Source: Planctomycetota bacterium (lineage in GTDB: Bacteria; Planctomycetota; Planctomycetia; Pirellulales; JADFKK01). From it: DNA of 39,238 nt. The stretch's first letter is position 1; every line of letters begins with the position of its first letter. Positions 16,459-25,800 of this stretch are shown here, piece after piece. Where the stretch lies: contig JADFKK010000031.1 of NCBI GenBank assembly GCA_022564995.1, forward strand, positions 1-39,238. The letters run 5' to 3'. The position numbers and the translations under genes are program-made. The notes beneath the pieces were generated by a model. The model saw only the letters and a program-made list of their open reading frames with translations. It was not told the DNA's origin and ran no database searches.

Positions 16459-17238
16459 ATGACACAACACAATTTCAAGGACATGCTGGCTCGGGACGAG
16501 TTGATTATCACGTTCGCCCTGGGCCGCATCGTGCATCCGATTCTGATCGACATGTTCGCGCTGGCCGGCGGATATCACGGCTTCTGGCTCGATCAGGAAC
16601 ACTGCGGGGTATCGCCGCAGCAGATTATCACCGCTTCGACCGCCGCCCGGGCGAACGGGTTCGATACGTTCGTGCGGCTGCCGCCGACCGGTTACGCCCC
16701 GGTGACGCAGTGCCTGGAAGCCGGCGCCGGCGGTGTGATGGCCGCGCAGGTTCACTCGGCCGCCGAGGCCGAAGAGTTCGTCTCCTGGTGCAAATTCCCG
16801 CCGGCTGGCACGCGGGGTCTGAACAGCGGCGGTTTTGACGCCGACTACACGCACCAATCGCCGGCCGAGTTTTCCGCCGAGGCCAACGACAAAAACTTCG
16901 TGGCGATTCAGATCGAAACGCTCGGCGCCCTGGAAGAAGTCGACGCCATCGCCGCCATCGACGGAGTCGACCTGGTCTTCGTCGGCCCCTCCGACATGTC
17001 GCTGGCCCTGGGCATCGTCGGCCAATTCCACAGCGACAAACTGTGGGAAGCCATGGATCGCGTCGCCGCCGCCGCCAAGAACCGCGGCAAACACTGGGGC
17101 ACGCTGCCGTATGATCCGCAGATGGCCGAACGGGCTCTCGAAAAAAACTGCAAACTGCTCACCATCGGCAACGAAATCGTCATCATGCGGCGGGGGATCG
17201 ACACCGTCAAAGGCGCGTTTAGCGGACAATTCTCGTAG
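16459..17238 (+). CDS. HpcH/HpaI-family aldolase
   Basis: A 259-residue class II (metal-dependent) pyruvate aldolase of the HpcH/HpaI family, which cleaves 2-keto-3-deoxy or 4-hydroxy-2-keto acids to pyruvate and an aldehyde. Landmarks are FWLDQEHCGVSPQQI, TFVRLPPTGYAPVTQCLEAG, GGVMAAQVHSAAEAEE, KFPPAGTRGLNSG, the metal-binding IQIETLGALEEVDAIAAI and VDLVFVGPSDMSLALG. Length is typical. The ATG is preceded by an A-rich stretch without a strong Shine-Dalgarno sequence. Flanking genes are DUF1501 proteins, which say little about the substrate. With the enolase-superfamily enzyme and symporter 7-9 kb away it could complete a sugar-acid pathway like that of RhmA or GarL, but this is inference. 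Confidence 0.9.
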   Translation: MTQHNFKDMLARDELIITFALGRIVHPILIDMFALAGGYHGFWLDQEHCGVSPQQIITASTAARANGFDTFVRLPPTGYAPVTQCLEAGAGGVMAAQVHSAAEAEEFVSWCKFPPAGTRGLNSGGFDADYTHQSPAEFSAEANDKNFVAIQIETLGALEEVDAIAAIDGVDLVFVGPSDMSLALGIVGQFHSDKLWEAMDRVAAAAKNRGKHWGTLPYDPQMAERALEKNCKLLTIGNEIVIMRRGIDTVKGAFSGQFS

Positions 17239-17244
17239 TTTGAA

Positions 17245-17347
17245 AACCGCTAATGAACGCTTATGGACGCTAATAAAACGATAGGAAGCCGAGGGAAATT
17301 GTGACTAGGATAATCCATTAGCGTTTATTAGCGTTCATTAGCGGTTT
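17245..17347. repeat. Inverted pair of decamer arrays
   Basis: Left array 17245-17274 is three decamers (AACCGCTAAT, GAACGCTTAT, GGACGCTAAT). Right array 17318-17347 is three decamers (ATTAGCGTTT, ATTAGCGTTC, ATTAGCGGTT). They are complementary apart from three positions and face each other across 43 nt, between the aldolase and the third DUF1501 gene. Confidence 0.85.
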
Positions 17348-17433
17348 CTTTGAGTTTGTTTTCAATCGTCGGTTTCGGTATCTTCGCCAGCGTCGATTTA
17401 TCCCGTGTCTTGAACAACTCAGCGGTATTCCCC

Positions 17434-18867
17434 ATGAGCGATTCGCCCGACCACGGCCACGCCTTCGAGGATTTCAATCCCCGCGTGCGCGAAGGACTCA
17501 CCGTCGTTAGTCGTCGCGGAATGCTCAAAACCTCGCTTGCCGGTTTAGCCGGTCTGTCGCTGCCGGCGCTCTTGCAAGCCGAATCGCAGGGAACCGCACG
17601 CCGCACCGGCAAAAGCGTCATCCTCCTCTGGATGGCCGGCGGCCCAAGTCACATCGACACGTGGGATCCCAAGCCCGATCGTCCGCTCATCAACCGCGGT
17701 CCGTTCGGCGTGACGCAAACCAAACTCCCCGGGGTGCTGATCAGCGAACACCTGAGGAAGCAAGCGGCGATGCTCGATAAGTTCACGCTGATCCGCTCGG
17801 TCGATTGCCGCAAGAGCAATCACGAACCGAATCGGGTGATGCAAACCGGCAATCGAGAGGCCGGCCCGCGGGTCAATCCGCGCGGGCATCTCTATCCGGC
17901 GATCGGCTCGATCGTGGCCAAGCACGCCGGGACCAATCACGCGGCGATGCCGCCTTACGTGGCGTTCATGAAGTCGCGCAGCCATCTGGCCTTCGCCGGA
18001 TATCTCGGCAAACGATACGACCCGTTCATCGGCGACCGCGTGGCCGATCTGCCGCGCTTGGATCTGGTCGGCAAGCCGATCGGCCGCAACCAGGTCAGCG
18101 ATCTGTTCCGCCTGCCGGCCGGATTGGATCAGCGGCGTCTTTACGACCGGCGGACCCTGCTGAAAGATATCGACCGGCTGCGCAGCGGGCTCGACCGCTC
18201 GGGCTCGATGGAAGCCATGGACGAATACCGTCGGCAAGCAGTCGAATTGGTGATCGGCGGGCGGGCTCGCGACGCGTTCGATCTGTCGAAGGAGCCGGCC
18301 AAGACGCGCGACCGCTACGGCAAGCATTTGTGGTGTCAACAGGCCTTGCTGGCCCGGCGGCTGGTCGAAGCCGGCAGCCGCTTCGTGACGCTCGACCTGA
18401 GTTATCACACCGCCTCGGGCACGTGGGACACGCACGGCGATAACATTCCTCCCTACGGCGGCATCACCAAGGGCCTCGGCCCGCTGCTGCCGCTGTTCGA
18501 TCACTTGATTACAACGCTGGTGGGCGATCTCGACGAGCGCGGCTTACTCGACGACGTGCTGGTGATCGCCATGGGCGAATTCGGACGCACGCCGAACATG
18601 GGCACCCAGGGCAGCACCGACGGCCGCAATCACTGGCCGGTGGTCATGTCGATATGTCTGGCTGGCGGCGGAATGAGACACGGCCAGGTGATCGGCTCGA
18701 CCGAGCGCGACGGCGGCCACATCCGCTCCCGCCCCGTTACGCCCGGCGATCTGGCGGCCACGATCTATCGTCACGTCGGCGTGCCGCTCGATACAACGTA
18801 TGAAGATCCCCGCGGCCGGCCCAACAATATCGTCATTGATGGCCGGCCCATCGCGGAGCTATTGTAG
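17434..18867 (+). CDS. DUF1501 protein, Tat-exported (third copy)
   Basis: A 477-residue DUF1501 protein. I use the ATG at 17434 (MSDSPDHG) over an upstream one because the extra part overlaps the decamer array region. About 30 hydrophilic residues precede a twin-arginine-like signal (VSRRGMLKTSLAGLAGLSLP). Landmarks are LLWMAGGPSHIDTWDPKP, SEHLRKQAAMLDKFTLIRS, NHEPNRVMQTG, SGTWDTHGDN, VIAMGEFGRTPNMG, GRNHWPVVMSICLAGGGM and PGDLAATIYRHVGV. It is closer to the first copy than to the second in these motifs (GGxSHIDTWDPKP). No DUF1549 partner adjoins it. Its TAG stop lies inside a dispersed repeat. Confidence 0.9.
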   Translation: MSDSPDHGHAFEDFNPRVREGLTVVSRRGMLKTSLAGLAGLSLPALLQAESQGTARRTGKSVILLWMAGGPSHIDTWDPKPDRPLINRGPFGVTQTKLPGVLISEHLRKQAAMLDKFTLIRSVDCRKSNHEPNRVMQTGNREAGPRVNPRGHLYPAIGSIVAKHAGTNHAAMPPYVAFMKSRSHLAFAGYLGKRYDPFIGDRVADLPRLDLVGKPIGRNQVSDLFRLPAGLDQRRLYDRRTLLKDIDRLRSGLDRSGSMEAMDEYRRQAVELVIGGRARDAFDLSKEPAKTRDRYGKHLWCQQALLARRLVEAGSRFVTLDLSYHTASGTWDTHGDNIPPYGGITKGLGPLLPLFDHLITTLVGDLDERGLLDDVLVIAMGEFGRTPNMGTQGSTDGRNHWPVVMSICLAGGGMRHGQVIGSTERDGGHIRSRPVTPGDLAATIYRHVGVPLDTTYEDPRGRPNNIVIDGRPIAELL

Positions 18868-18889
18868 GAGGCATCTCCGACGGCGATTT
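18863..18889. repeat. Dispersed GTAGGAGGC element, copy 2, containing a stop codon
   Basis: TGTAGGAGGCATCTCCGACG followed by GCGATT, close to the element at 7604-7630. The TAG stop of the third DUF1501 gene (18865-18867) is part of it. A further repeat-like phrase, GTAGGAGCTTGGGAACGAGG, follows at about 18991-19010, just before the cupin gene. Confidence 0.5.
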
Positions 18890-19020
18890 GCGGCTCCGTT
18901 CGCCCCCGCGCATGAAAATGGTTGATAACGTACGTCAGGAAGGACGCTCCGCCGCCACCCGGGACAAGCCCGGATGGGGAGCTATTTTCGTAGGAGCTTG
19001 GGAACGAGGGGAATGTTACC

Positions 19021-19617
19021 ATGCAAGTTCGCAACCTCTTCGCCGATGTCCCGGACCAATCACCGGAGGAAGTCTTCGACGAATTGCTGCGCGGAGGTCC
19101 GTTCAAGCTCGGGCGGATTATCTCCAGCGGCCAAGCCACGCCGCCGGACCAGTGGTACGACCAAGAGCAGGACGAATGGGTGATCCTGCTGTCGGGCGGC
19201 GCGCGGCTCCGATTTGCCGATAGCGACGAGACCATCGAACTACACCCGGGCGACTGTCTCAACATCCCGGCCCATGTGCGACATCGCGTCGAATGGACCG
19301 ACCCAAAGCAGAGGACGGTTTGGTTGGCGCTGCACTACGAGGCCACCGACGAGGCCACCGACGAGCCGCCGCCGCAAGATGCCGACCGCAAGCCCCGGCT
19401 GCGCTTTAGCCTGCTGAGCTTGATGGCGTTCAGCACGGCTCTATGTGTTTTTTTCGCCTATACGCGTTTCTTTCTCGCCGTGGCGGGATTGTTCCTCGCC
19501 ACCCTGGTCTTTCTGGCGCTGTTTATCCTGCTGGTCCAGTTGCCGGTACATGCCGCCATCCGGGCAGTTACGCCAGCAGACATTGAGGATGATGTCGAAT
19601 CGCCGCACGAGGGATGA
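19021..19617 (+). CDS. Cupin domain fused to a C-terminal two-span membrane module
   Basis: A 198-residue protein. Residues 1-108 are a cupin barrel: KLGRIISSGQATPPDQWYDQ, EQDEWVILLSGGARLRF, IELHPGDCLNIPAHVRHRVE and a TVWLALHY end strand, with Glu52 and two His (HVRH) as likely metal ligands. An acidic Ala-Thr-Asp linker follows (about 108-121), then RLRFSLLSLMAFSTALCVFF and two close membrane spans (about 130-148 and 150-175). The second module resembles short membrane segments common at protein starts in planctomycetes, so this looks like a fusion. Single-domain relatives end near residue 110. A GAGGGG lies 10 nt ahead of the ATG. Ligand unknown; the barrel would be tethered to the inner membrane. 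Confidence 0.8.
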   Translation: MQVRNLFADVPDQSPEEVFDELLRGGPFKLGRIISSGQATPPDQWYDQEQDEWVILLSGGARLRFADSDETIELHPGDCLNIPAHVRHRVEWTDPKQRTVWLALHYEATDEATDEPPPQDADRKPRLRFSLLSLMAFSTALCVFFAYTRFFLAVAGLFLATLVFLALFILLVQLPVHAAIRAVTPADIEDDVESPHEG

Positions 19618-19646
19618 CGACCGGGGCGGAACGAGTCACATCAGAT

Positions 19647-19677
19647 CCCGCCCGGCCCCGCAGCCGGTGGGTTTTTT
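19647..19677 (+). terminator. Probable intrinsic terminator after the cupin gene
   Basis: CCCGCCCGGC and GCCGGTGGG form a GC-rich stem (with a small mismatch) around CCCGCA and are followed at once by TTTTTT. It lies 30 nt after the stop of the cupin gene, as expected for rho-independent termination. Confidence 0.55.
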
Positions 19678-19732
19678 GGGGAATCTGTTGCCTTGTGGCG
19701 CCAAGTGCGTGCAATAGAGGGCGGCCGCCTGC

Positions 19733-19738
19733 TATAAT
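19733..19738 (+). promoter_or_regulatory. Candidate -10 box (TATAAT) for the giant LTD/CotH gene
   Basis: A perfect TATAAT lies 93 nt before the ATG at 19831, downstream of the terminator at 19647-19677. No convincing -35 box is found at 16-18 nt upstream. If transcription starts near 19745, an alternative GTG at 19747 would be almost leaderless, which supports the ATG at 19831. Confidence 0.4.
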
Positions 19739-19830
19739 CGAACCCTGTGGCAGATCGTCCGCGTCGCGGCTCACTTCATCGGCTCGCATCGTCGTTCGCC
19801 GTTCTTTCTCATCGACAACGCAGCTTCCTC

Positions 19831-22800
19831 ATGGGTCGTTTTTTCAATCGTCGCCGTCGAACCACGCGCCGCCGCAACGCTCGGCCGCGCACTTTAGAAA
19901 CGCTCGAACCGCGGATGGTGCTCGACGCCACCGTCGTCTTCAGCGAGATCATGTACAACCCGCCAGACGATGAGTCGCTGGAGTGGGTCGAGTTGCACAA
20001 TCAGATGAGCGTCGACATCGACCTGTCGGGCTGGAGAATCCGCGGCATCGGCTACGATTTTCCCGCGGGAACCGTTCTGGGAGGCGGCGACTATCTGGTA
20101 ATCGCCGCCGACCCCGAAGCGCTGGCCGCGGCTAGCGGTTTTGCCGATGCCATTGGCCCATTTCCCGGTTCGCTCTCCAACGGCGGCGAAGAGCTCGAAC
20201 TGATCAACAACTCCGACCGCCGCATGGACCGGCTCGACTACGGCGACAGCGGCGCTTGGCCCGACGGTCCCGACGGCTCGGGCGTGTCGCTAGCCAAGAT
20301 CGATCGCAACCTCGGCAGCGAGCCGGCGGCCAATTGGACGACCAGCGCACAGATCGGCGGAACGCCCGGGGCCGACAACTTTCCCGCTGGCCCGCCCGAG
20401 GGAGACGCGACGCTGGTAATCAACGAGATTCCCTCGGCGCTCGACGCGGCGTTTTGGGTTGAAATCGGCAACGAAGGCAACAGCCCGATTGACCTCGGCG
20501 GATACGTTCTGGCGCGCAGCGGCGGCGACGATTTGCGGTTCGTATTACCCGTTTCGTCTCTTGCGCCCGGCGAATTGCTGGTCATCAACGAAGCCCAGCT
20601 CGGCTTTAGCGCCAGCTCCGGCAATCGGCTGTTTCTCTACACGCCCGGCAAAGACACGCTGGTCGATGCCCAGCGCGTCACCAACCGGCTTCGCGGGCGA
20701 TCGGACGAGCACGACGGACGCTGGCTGTTTCCGTCGGCGGCCACGCCCGGCGCAGCGAACCAATTCGATTTCCAAAACGATATCGTGATCAACGAGATCA
20801 TGTTCCACCCGCGCTCGCAGGCAGCGCAGTCGCTGATCGAGGAAGATACGACGCCGGTCGAATTCGAGGCGACCTGGAAGTTCGACGACTCGGGCAATGA
20901 CTTGGGCGTCGCCTGGCGAGAGCCGGGTTTCAACGACGGCGGTTGGGATGCGGGCCAAGGCGCATTTTTCGGCGGCACGATCGAAGGGAATCCCAACGGC
21001 GGCCTGCAAAACATCACGACGCTGTTCGGCAGCGGAGTTGGCGAGAACGGGCGCACGTTGGCCGACGGCCAAGCCGATCCGCACTACAAGGTGATCGTCT
21101 CGCCCGATGGCAGAAACCCGGCCGGCAGCCAGGCTCGGGTCATAACGAATCATCCGGCGTGGCTTGCCAACTCGTCCGTCTCGAAATGGGTGGGGCCGGT
21201 CAATCCGGGCACGACCAGCGTGGCTGGCGGCCAGTACATCTACGAGACGACGTTCGACATGGCGGGCCTTTCGACGAGCACGGCTTCGATTACCATGCGA
21301 TTCGTCGCCGACAACCAGTTGGACGACGTGCTGATCAACGGGGTTTCAACCGGCATCTCGAAGGTCGGCTTTAGCGCCTGGGGGCAGTCGTTCATTATCG
21401 ACGATGGCTTCGTACCGGGGATCAACACGCTGCGTTTCGCCTGGACCAACGGGTCTGGCCCGGGCGCCTTCCGCGTGGAGATCGTCAGCGCGACCTCGGA
21501 GCCGACTCCGAAGAAGACCGAGCTCGAAATCGGGCCGACGACGTATTACTTCCGCCACGAATTCAACTTCGACGGCAATCCGCAGGCGACCGAGTTGACG
21601 TTGGCACCGTTTGTCGACGACGGCGCGGTTTATTACCTCAACGGCGTGGAGGTTTGGCGAGAGAACATGCCGGTCGGCGAGATTTCGCATAGCACCCTCG
21701 CACTGGCGTCGCGGCCCGGCGAGCCGGACGTCGGTGATTTCGTGACGATTCCCGCCGCGAGTTTGCTGCGGGGCCGCAATGTGTTGGCCGTCGAAGTGCA
21801 TCAAGCGGCCGGCGGCTTCGGCGACGTGGCCTTCGGCGCGGAGCTTTTGGCGACCGAAGTGATTCAAGAGGCCCGGCCGTTCGGCGAGACGGATGAGGAG
21901 TGGATCGAATTGTTCAACCGGGGTAGCAACACGGTCGACCTGACGGGTTGGAGATTCGACGACGGGGTCCGGTTCGATTTTACGCTGGGAACGACGATCG
22001 CGGCGGGCGAGTATCTGGTCGTCGCTCGCAATGCCGTGGAACTCGCCACGAAGTATCCCGACATCGAGATCGTCGGCAATTTTTCCGGCTCGCTCTCCAA
22101 TCGCGGGGAACGGATCGTGCTGGAAGACGCCAGCGGTAACCCGGCCGACGAGGTGCATTATTACGACCGCGGACGTTGGGGCGCGTATGCCGACGGCGGC
22201 GGATCGAGCCTCGAACTGCGCGATCCGACGGCCGACAACTCGGTGGCCGAGGCCTGGGCGCCCAGCGATGAAACCGGGCGAGCCGAGTGGCGGACGTACA
22301 CCTATCGCGGCATCGCCTCGAACAGCCCCGGCAACAACCCCAGCGGCTTTCGCGAATTTGTCTTCGGGCTGCTCGACGAGGGCGAATTGCTGATCGACGA
22401 CATCAGCGTCATCGAGCGGCCCGGCGTTGCACCCGTGCAATTCATCCAAAACGGCTCGTTCGAATCGGACACGATCGGCGGAAATCCGGCCGCCTGGCGA
22501 GCGCTCGGCACGCACGGCAGCCACGGCCGCACGCAGGTGATTGTCGATCCCGACGATGCGAACAACAAGGTGCTGCACGTCGTGGCCACCGGCCCGACCG
22601 AGCACATGCACAATCATCTGGAGACAACTAACGCCGGTAACCGTACGGTCCGCGACGGCTGGGAATACGAGGTATCCTTTCGCGCCAAGTCGCTGGGCGG
22701 ATCGAATCTGCTGAACACGCGGCTCTATTTTAACCGCCTGGCCCAGGTCACCGCGCTCGACGTGCCCGAGTTGAGCGGAACGCCCGGGGCGGCAAATTCG

Positions 22801-25800
22801 CGGCTAGAGACGAACATCGGCCCGACGTTCCAGGGCATGATCCACAGCCCGGTCGTGCCCGCTTCCGGAGAAGATGTCACCGTGTCGGTCACCGCCGCTG
22901 ATCCGCACGGCTTGCAGAGCATGACGCTGCGATATTCCGTCAATGGCGGATCGTTTCGCAGCGTGACGATGACGATTCAGGGCGACGGGCGATACACCGG
23001 CATCATTCCCGGGCAGTCGTCCTCGCGGCTCGTGCAGTTTTACGTCGAAGGCCGCGACAACAACGGCGCCGTTAGCACCTTTCCCGCCGCCGGCCCCGAC
23101 TCGCGTGCCCTTTACCGAGTTCAAGACGGACAGGCCCGGATTGGGCTGGCCCATAATTTCCGCATCGTGATGACCGCGGCCGACGCCAATTTCCTGCACC
23201 GTTCGACCAACGTGATGAGCAATGACGAGATGGGTGCCACAGTCGTCTACGACGAACAGACCGTGTTCTACGACGTCGGCGTGCGGCTGCGTTCCAGCGA
23301 GCGCGGGCGCGATAACTCCGCGCGGGTCGGATTCAACGTCCGCTTCCAGCCCGATCAACTCTTCCGTGGCGTGCATCCGACGGTCTTTCTCGATCGCAGC
23401 AGCGCCTCGGCATTCGGGCTGCGGCACGATGAGAGCATCGTAAATCAGATCCAGAATCGGGCGGGCAACATCCCCGGCAATTTCAGCGACATTGTGCGGG
23501 TCATCGCGCCACAAAGCCGGCACACCAGCTCGGCGCTGTTGCTGATGTCGCCCTTCGGCGACGATTTTCTCGATACGCAATTTGAGAACGGTAGCGACGG
23601 TTATGTTTACAAATATGAGTTGATTTATTTTCCAACCACGACGTCCGGTGGCCTGAAGCGACCACAGCCCGACTCGGTATTAGGAGTTGGTATCCGCAGC
23701 CTGGGCGACAACAAGGAAGCCTATCGCTGGAATTTCTTAAACAAGAACCACCGCGACGAAGACAACTTTGATCCGATCATCCGGCTGGCCCAGACTTTCA
23801 GCCTGTCGGGCTCGGCGTTCTTGGAGCAGGTCGACGAAGTGATCGACGTCGATCAATGGTTGCGGGCGTTCGCCGTGGGATCGCTCGCGGGCATTGGCGA
23901 CAACTATGTGACCGGCGCCCAGCATAACCTGCGGCTTTACGCTCGGCCGGAAGACGGCCGCGTGTTGTATTTTCCCTGGGATCAAGATTTCACCTGGCGA
24001 AGTGGCAGTCTGTTTCGCAACGCCGATCTGAACAAGCTGGTGGCCAGCGACGCCTATCGCCGGCTGTACTTGGGCCATGTACAAGACATCGTCAACACGG
24101 CGTTCAATGGAGATTACATTAGCCGTTTTACGACCAACTTCGCCGCCGTGGTCAGCGCCGCGCACGGCTCGACGCAGAATTACGGCTCGGTGCGCAGCTT
24201 TATATCCTCCACGGGCAATGCCGCGCTCAATACGATCCGCTCGCAGATTCCCGAAGTTTCGTTCCACATTACCACCAACGGCGGCAACAGCTTCACGACC
24301 GGCGAAGTGGCCGAGACGATTCGCGGCGACGGCTGGGTCAATGTTCGCGAGATTCGCCTGGCCGGCAGCGATCAGCCGCTCGGCGTGGAGTGGACCGATC
24401 GGAATTCCTGGCAAGTTACGGTGCCGCTCCGCTTCGGCAAGAACGCGATCACCTTTGAGGCTTATGATTTCCAGGGCGAATTGATCGACACCGATTCGAT
24501 TACGATCGAAAGCACCTCGCGCGATACCCGCGTGGCCGATGCACTGCGGATCACCGAGATTATGTTCAACCCGGCGCAGACGCCCGGCGGCGCATCGTTC
24601 GACAACGACGACTTTGAGTTCATCGAACTGCAAAACGTCGGCAGCAAAACGATCGATCTTTCGGGCGTGCGTTTCGATAACGGCCTGACGTTTGACTTTA
24701 CGGGCAGCAGCGCCAGCAGCCTGGCGCCCGGCGCGTTTACCGTGGTGGTTAAAAACACGGCTGCGTTTTTGTCTCGCTACAGCGGCTTCGACGTGGGCCT
24801 GATCGCCGGCGAATTTGCCGCCGGAAACTTGAGCAACGGCGGCGAACGGCTCACGCTGCTTGATGAGTTCGGCCAGGCGATTCACGATTTTCGCTATCGC
24901 GACGGCTGGTACGACGGCATCGACGGCGACGGATTCTCGCTCAGCGTGCGCGACGCAACGGCCGAGGTAAGCCTGTGGGACCAGCGCGAAGGCTGGCGGC
25001 CCAGCAGCTTGCTGGGCGGATCGCCGGGGGCCGCTGATTCGCTCCTCGCGCCCGATCCCGGCTCGATCGTCATCAACGAAATTCTCACCCACAGCGACGG
25101 GGTTGGAGGAGACGGGGCCGGCGGTGACTGGATCGAACTTTTCAATACCACGACCGACCTCACGATCGACGTCGGCGGCTGGCTCGTCAGCGACGACGCG
25201 CTCGCCCTGGACAAGTTTCAGATTCCCGCCGGAACGTCGATCGCCCCCGGCGGGTTTTTGCTGCTTACCGAAGCGGCGCACTTTGGCAACGCCGATCACC
25301 CCGGCACGCGCGAGCCGTTCGGCTTCAGCGAACTCGGCGAGCGAATCATCGTCACAGCGGCCTTGCCCGACGGCACGCCGCTGGGATATCGCCAAGACAA
25401 GACGTTCGGCGCGGCGGCCAGTGGCGTTACCTTCGGGCGGCACGTCAAGAGCACCGGCGGGTCGGACTTTACCGCCCTGGCCACACCGACGCCCGAGGCG
25501 GCCAATTCGCTGCCGCTGGTCGGTCCGATCGTGATTCACGAGATTTTCTACAATCCGGCGGATGACCGCAACGAATTCATCGAGTTGAAAAACATCAGCG
25601 ACGCGGCGCTCTCGCTGTTCGATCCGGCGGCGCCAAACAATACGTGGCGATTTACCGGCGGCGTGGCGTTCGCGTTTCCGACCGGCGTAACGGTCGCGTC
25701 CGACGACACGATTCTGATCGTTCCCAACGATCCGGCCGAGTTCCGCGCGGCCAACGGCGTGCCCGGTGAGATCGCCATCTTCGGCCCCTACCTGGGCTCG

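Noticed and set aside
23737..25539. A 600-residue open frame antisense to the LTD/CotH gene
   Set aside because: High G+C leaves few stops on the opposite strand; the product has no recognisable motif and lies opposite a strongly coding frame.
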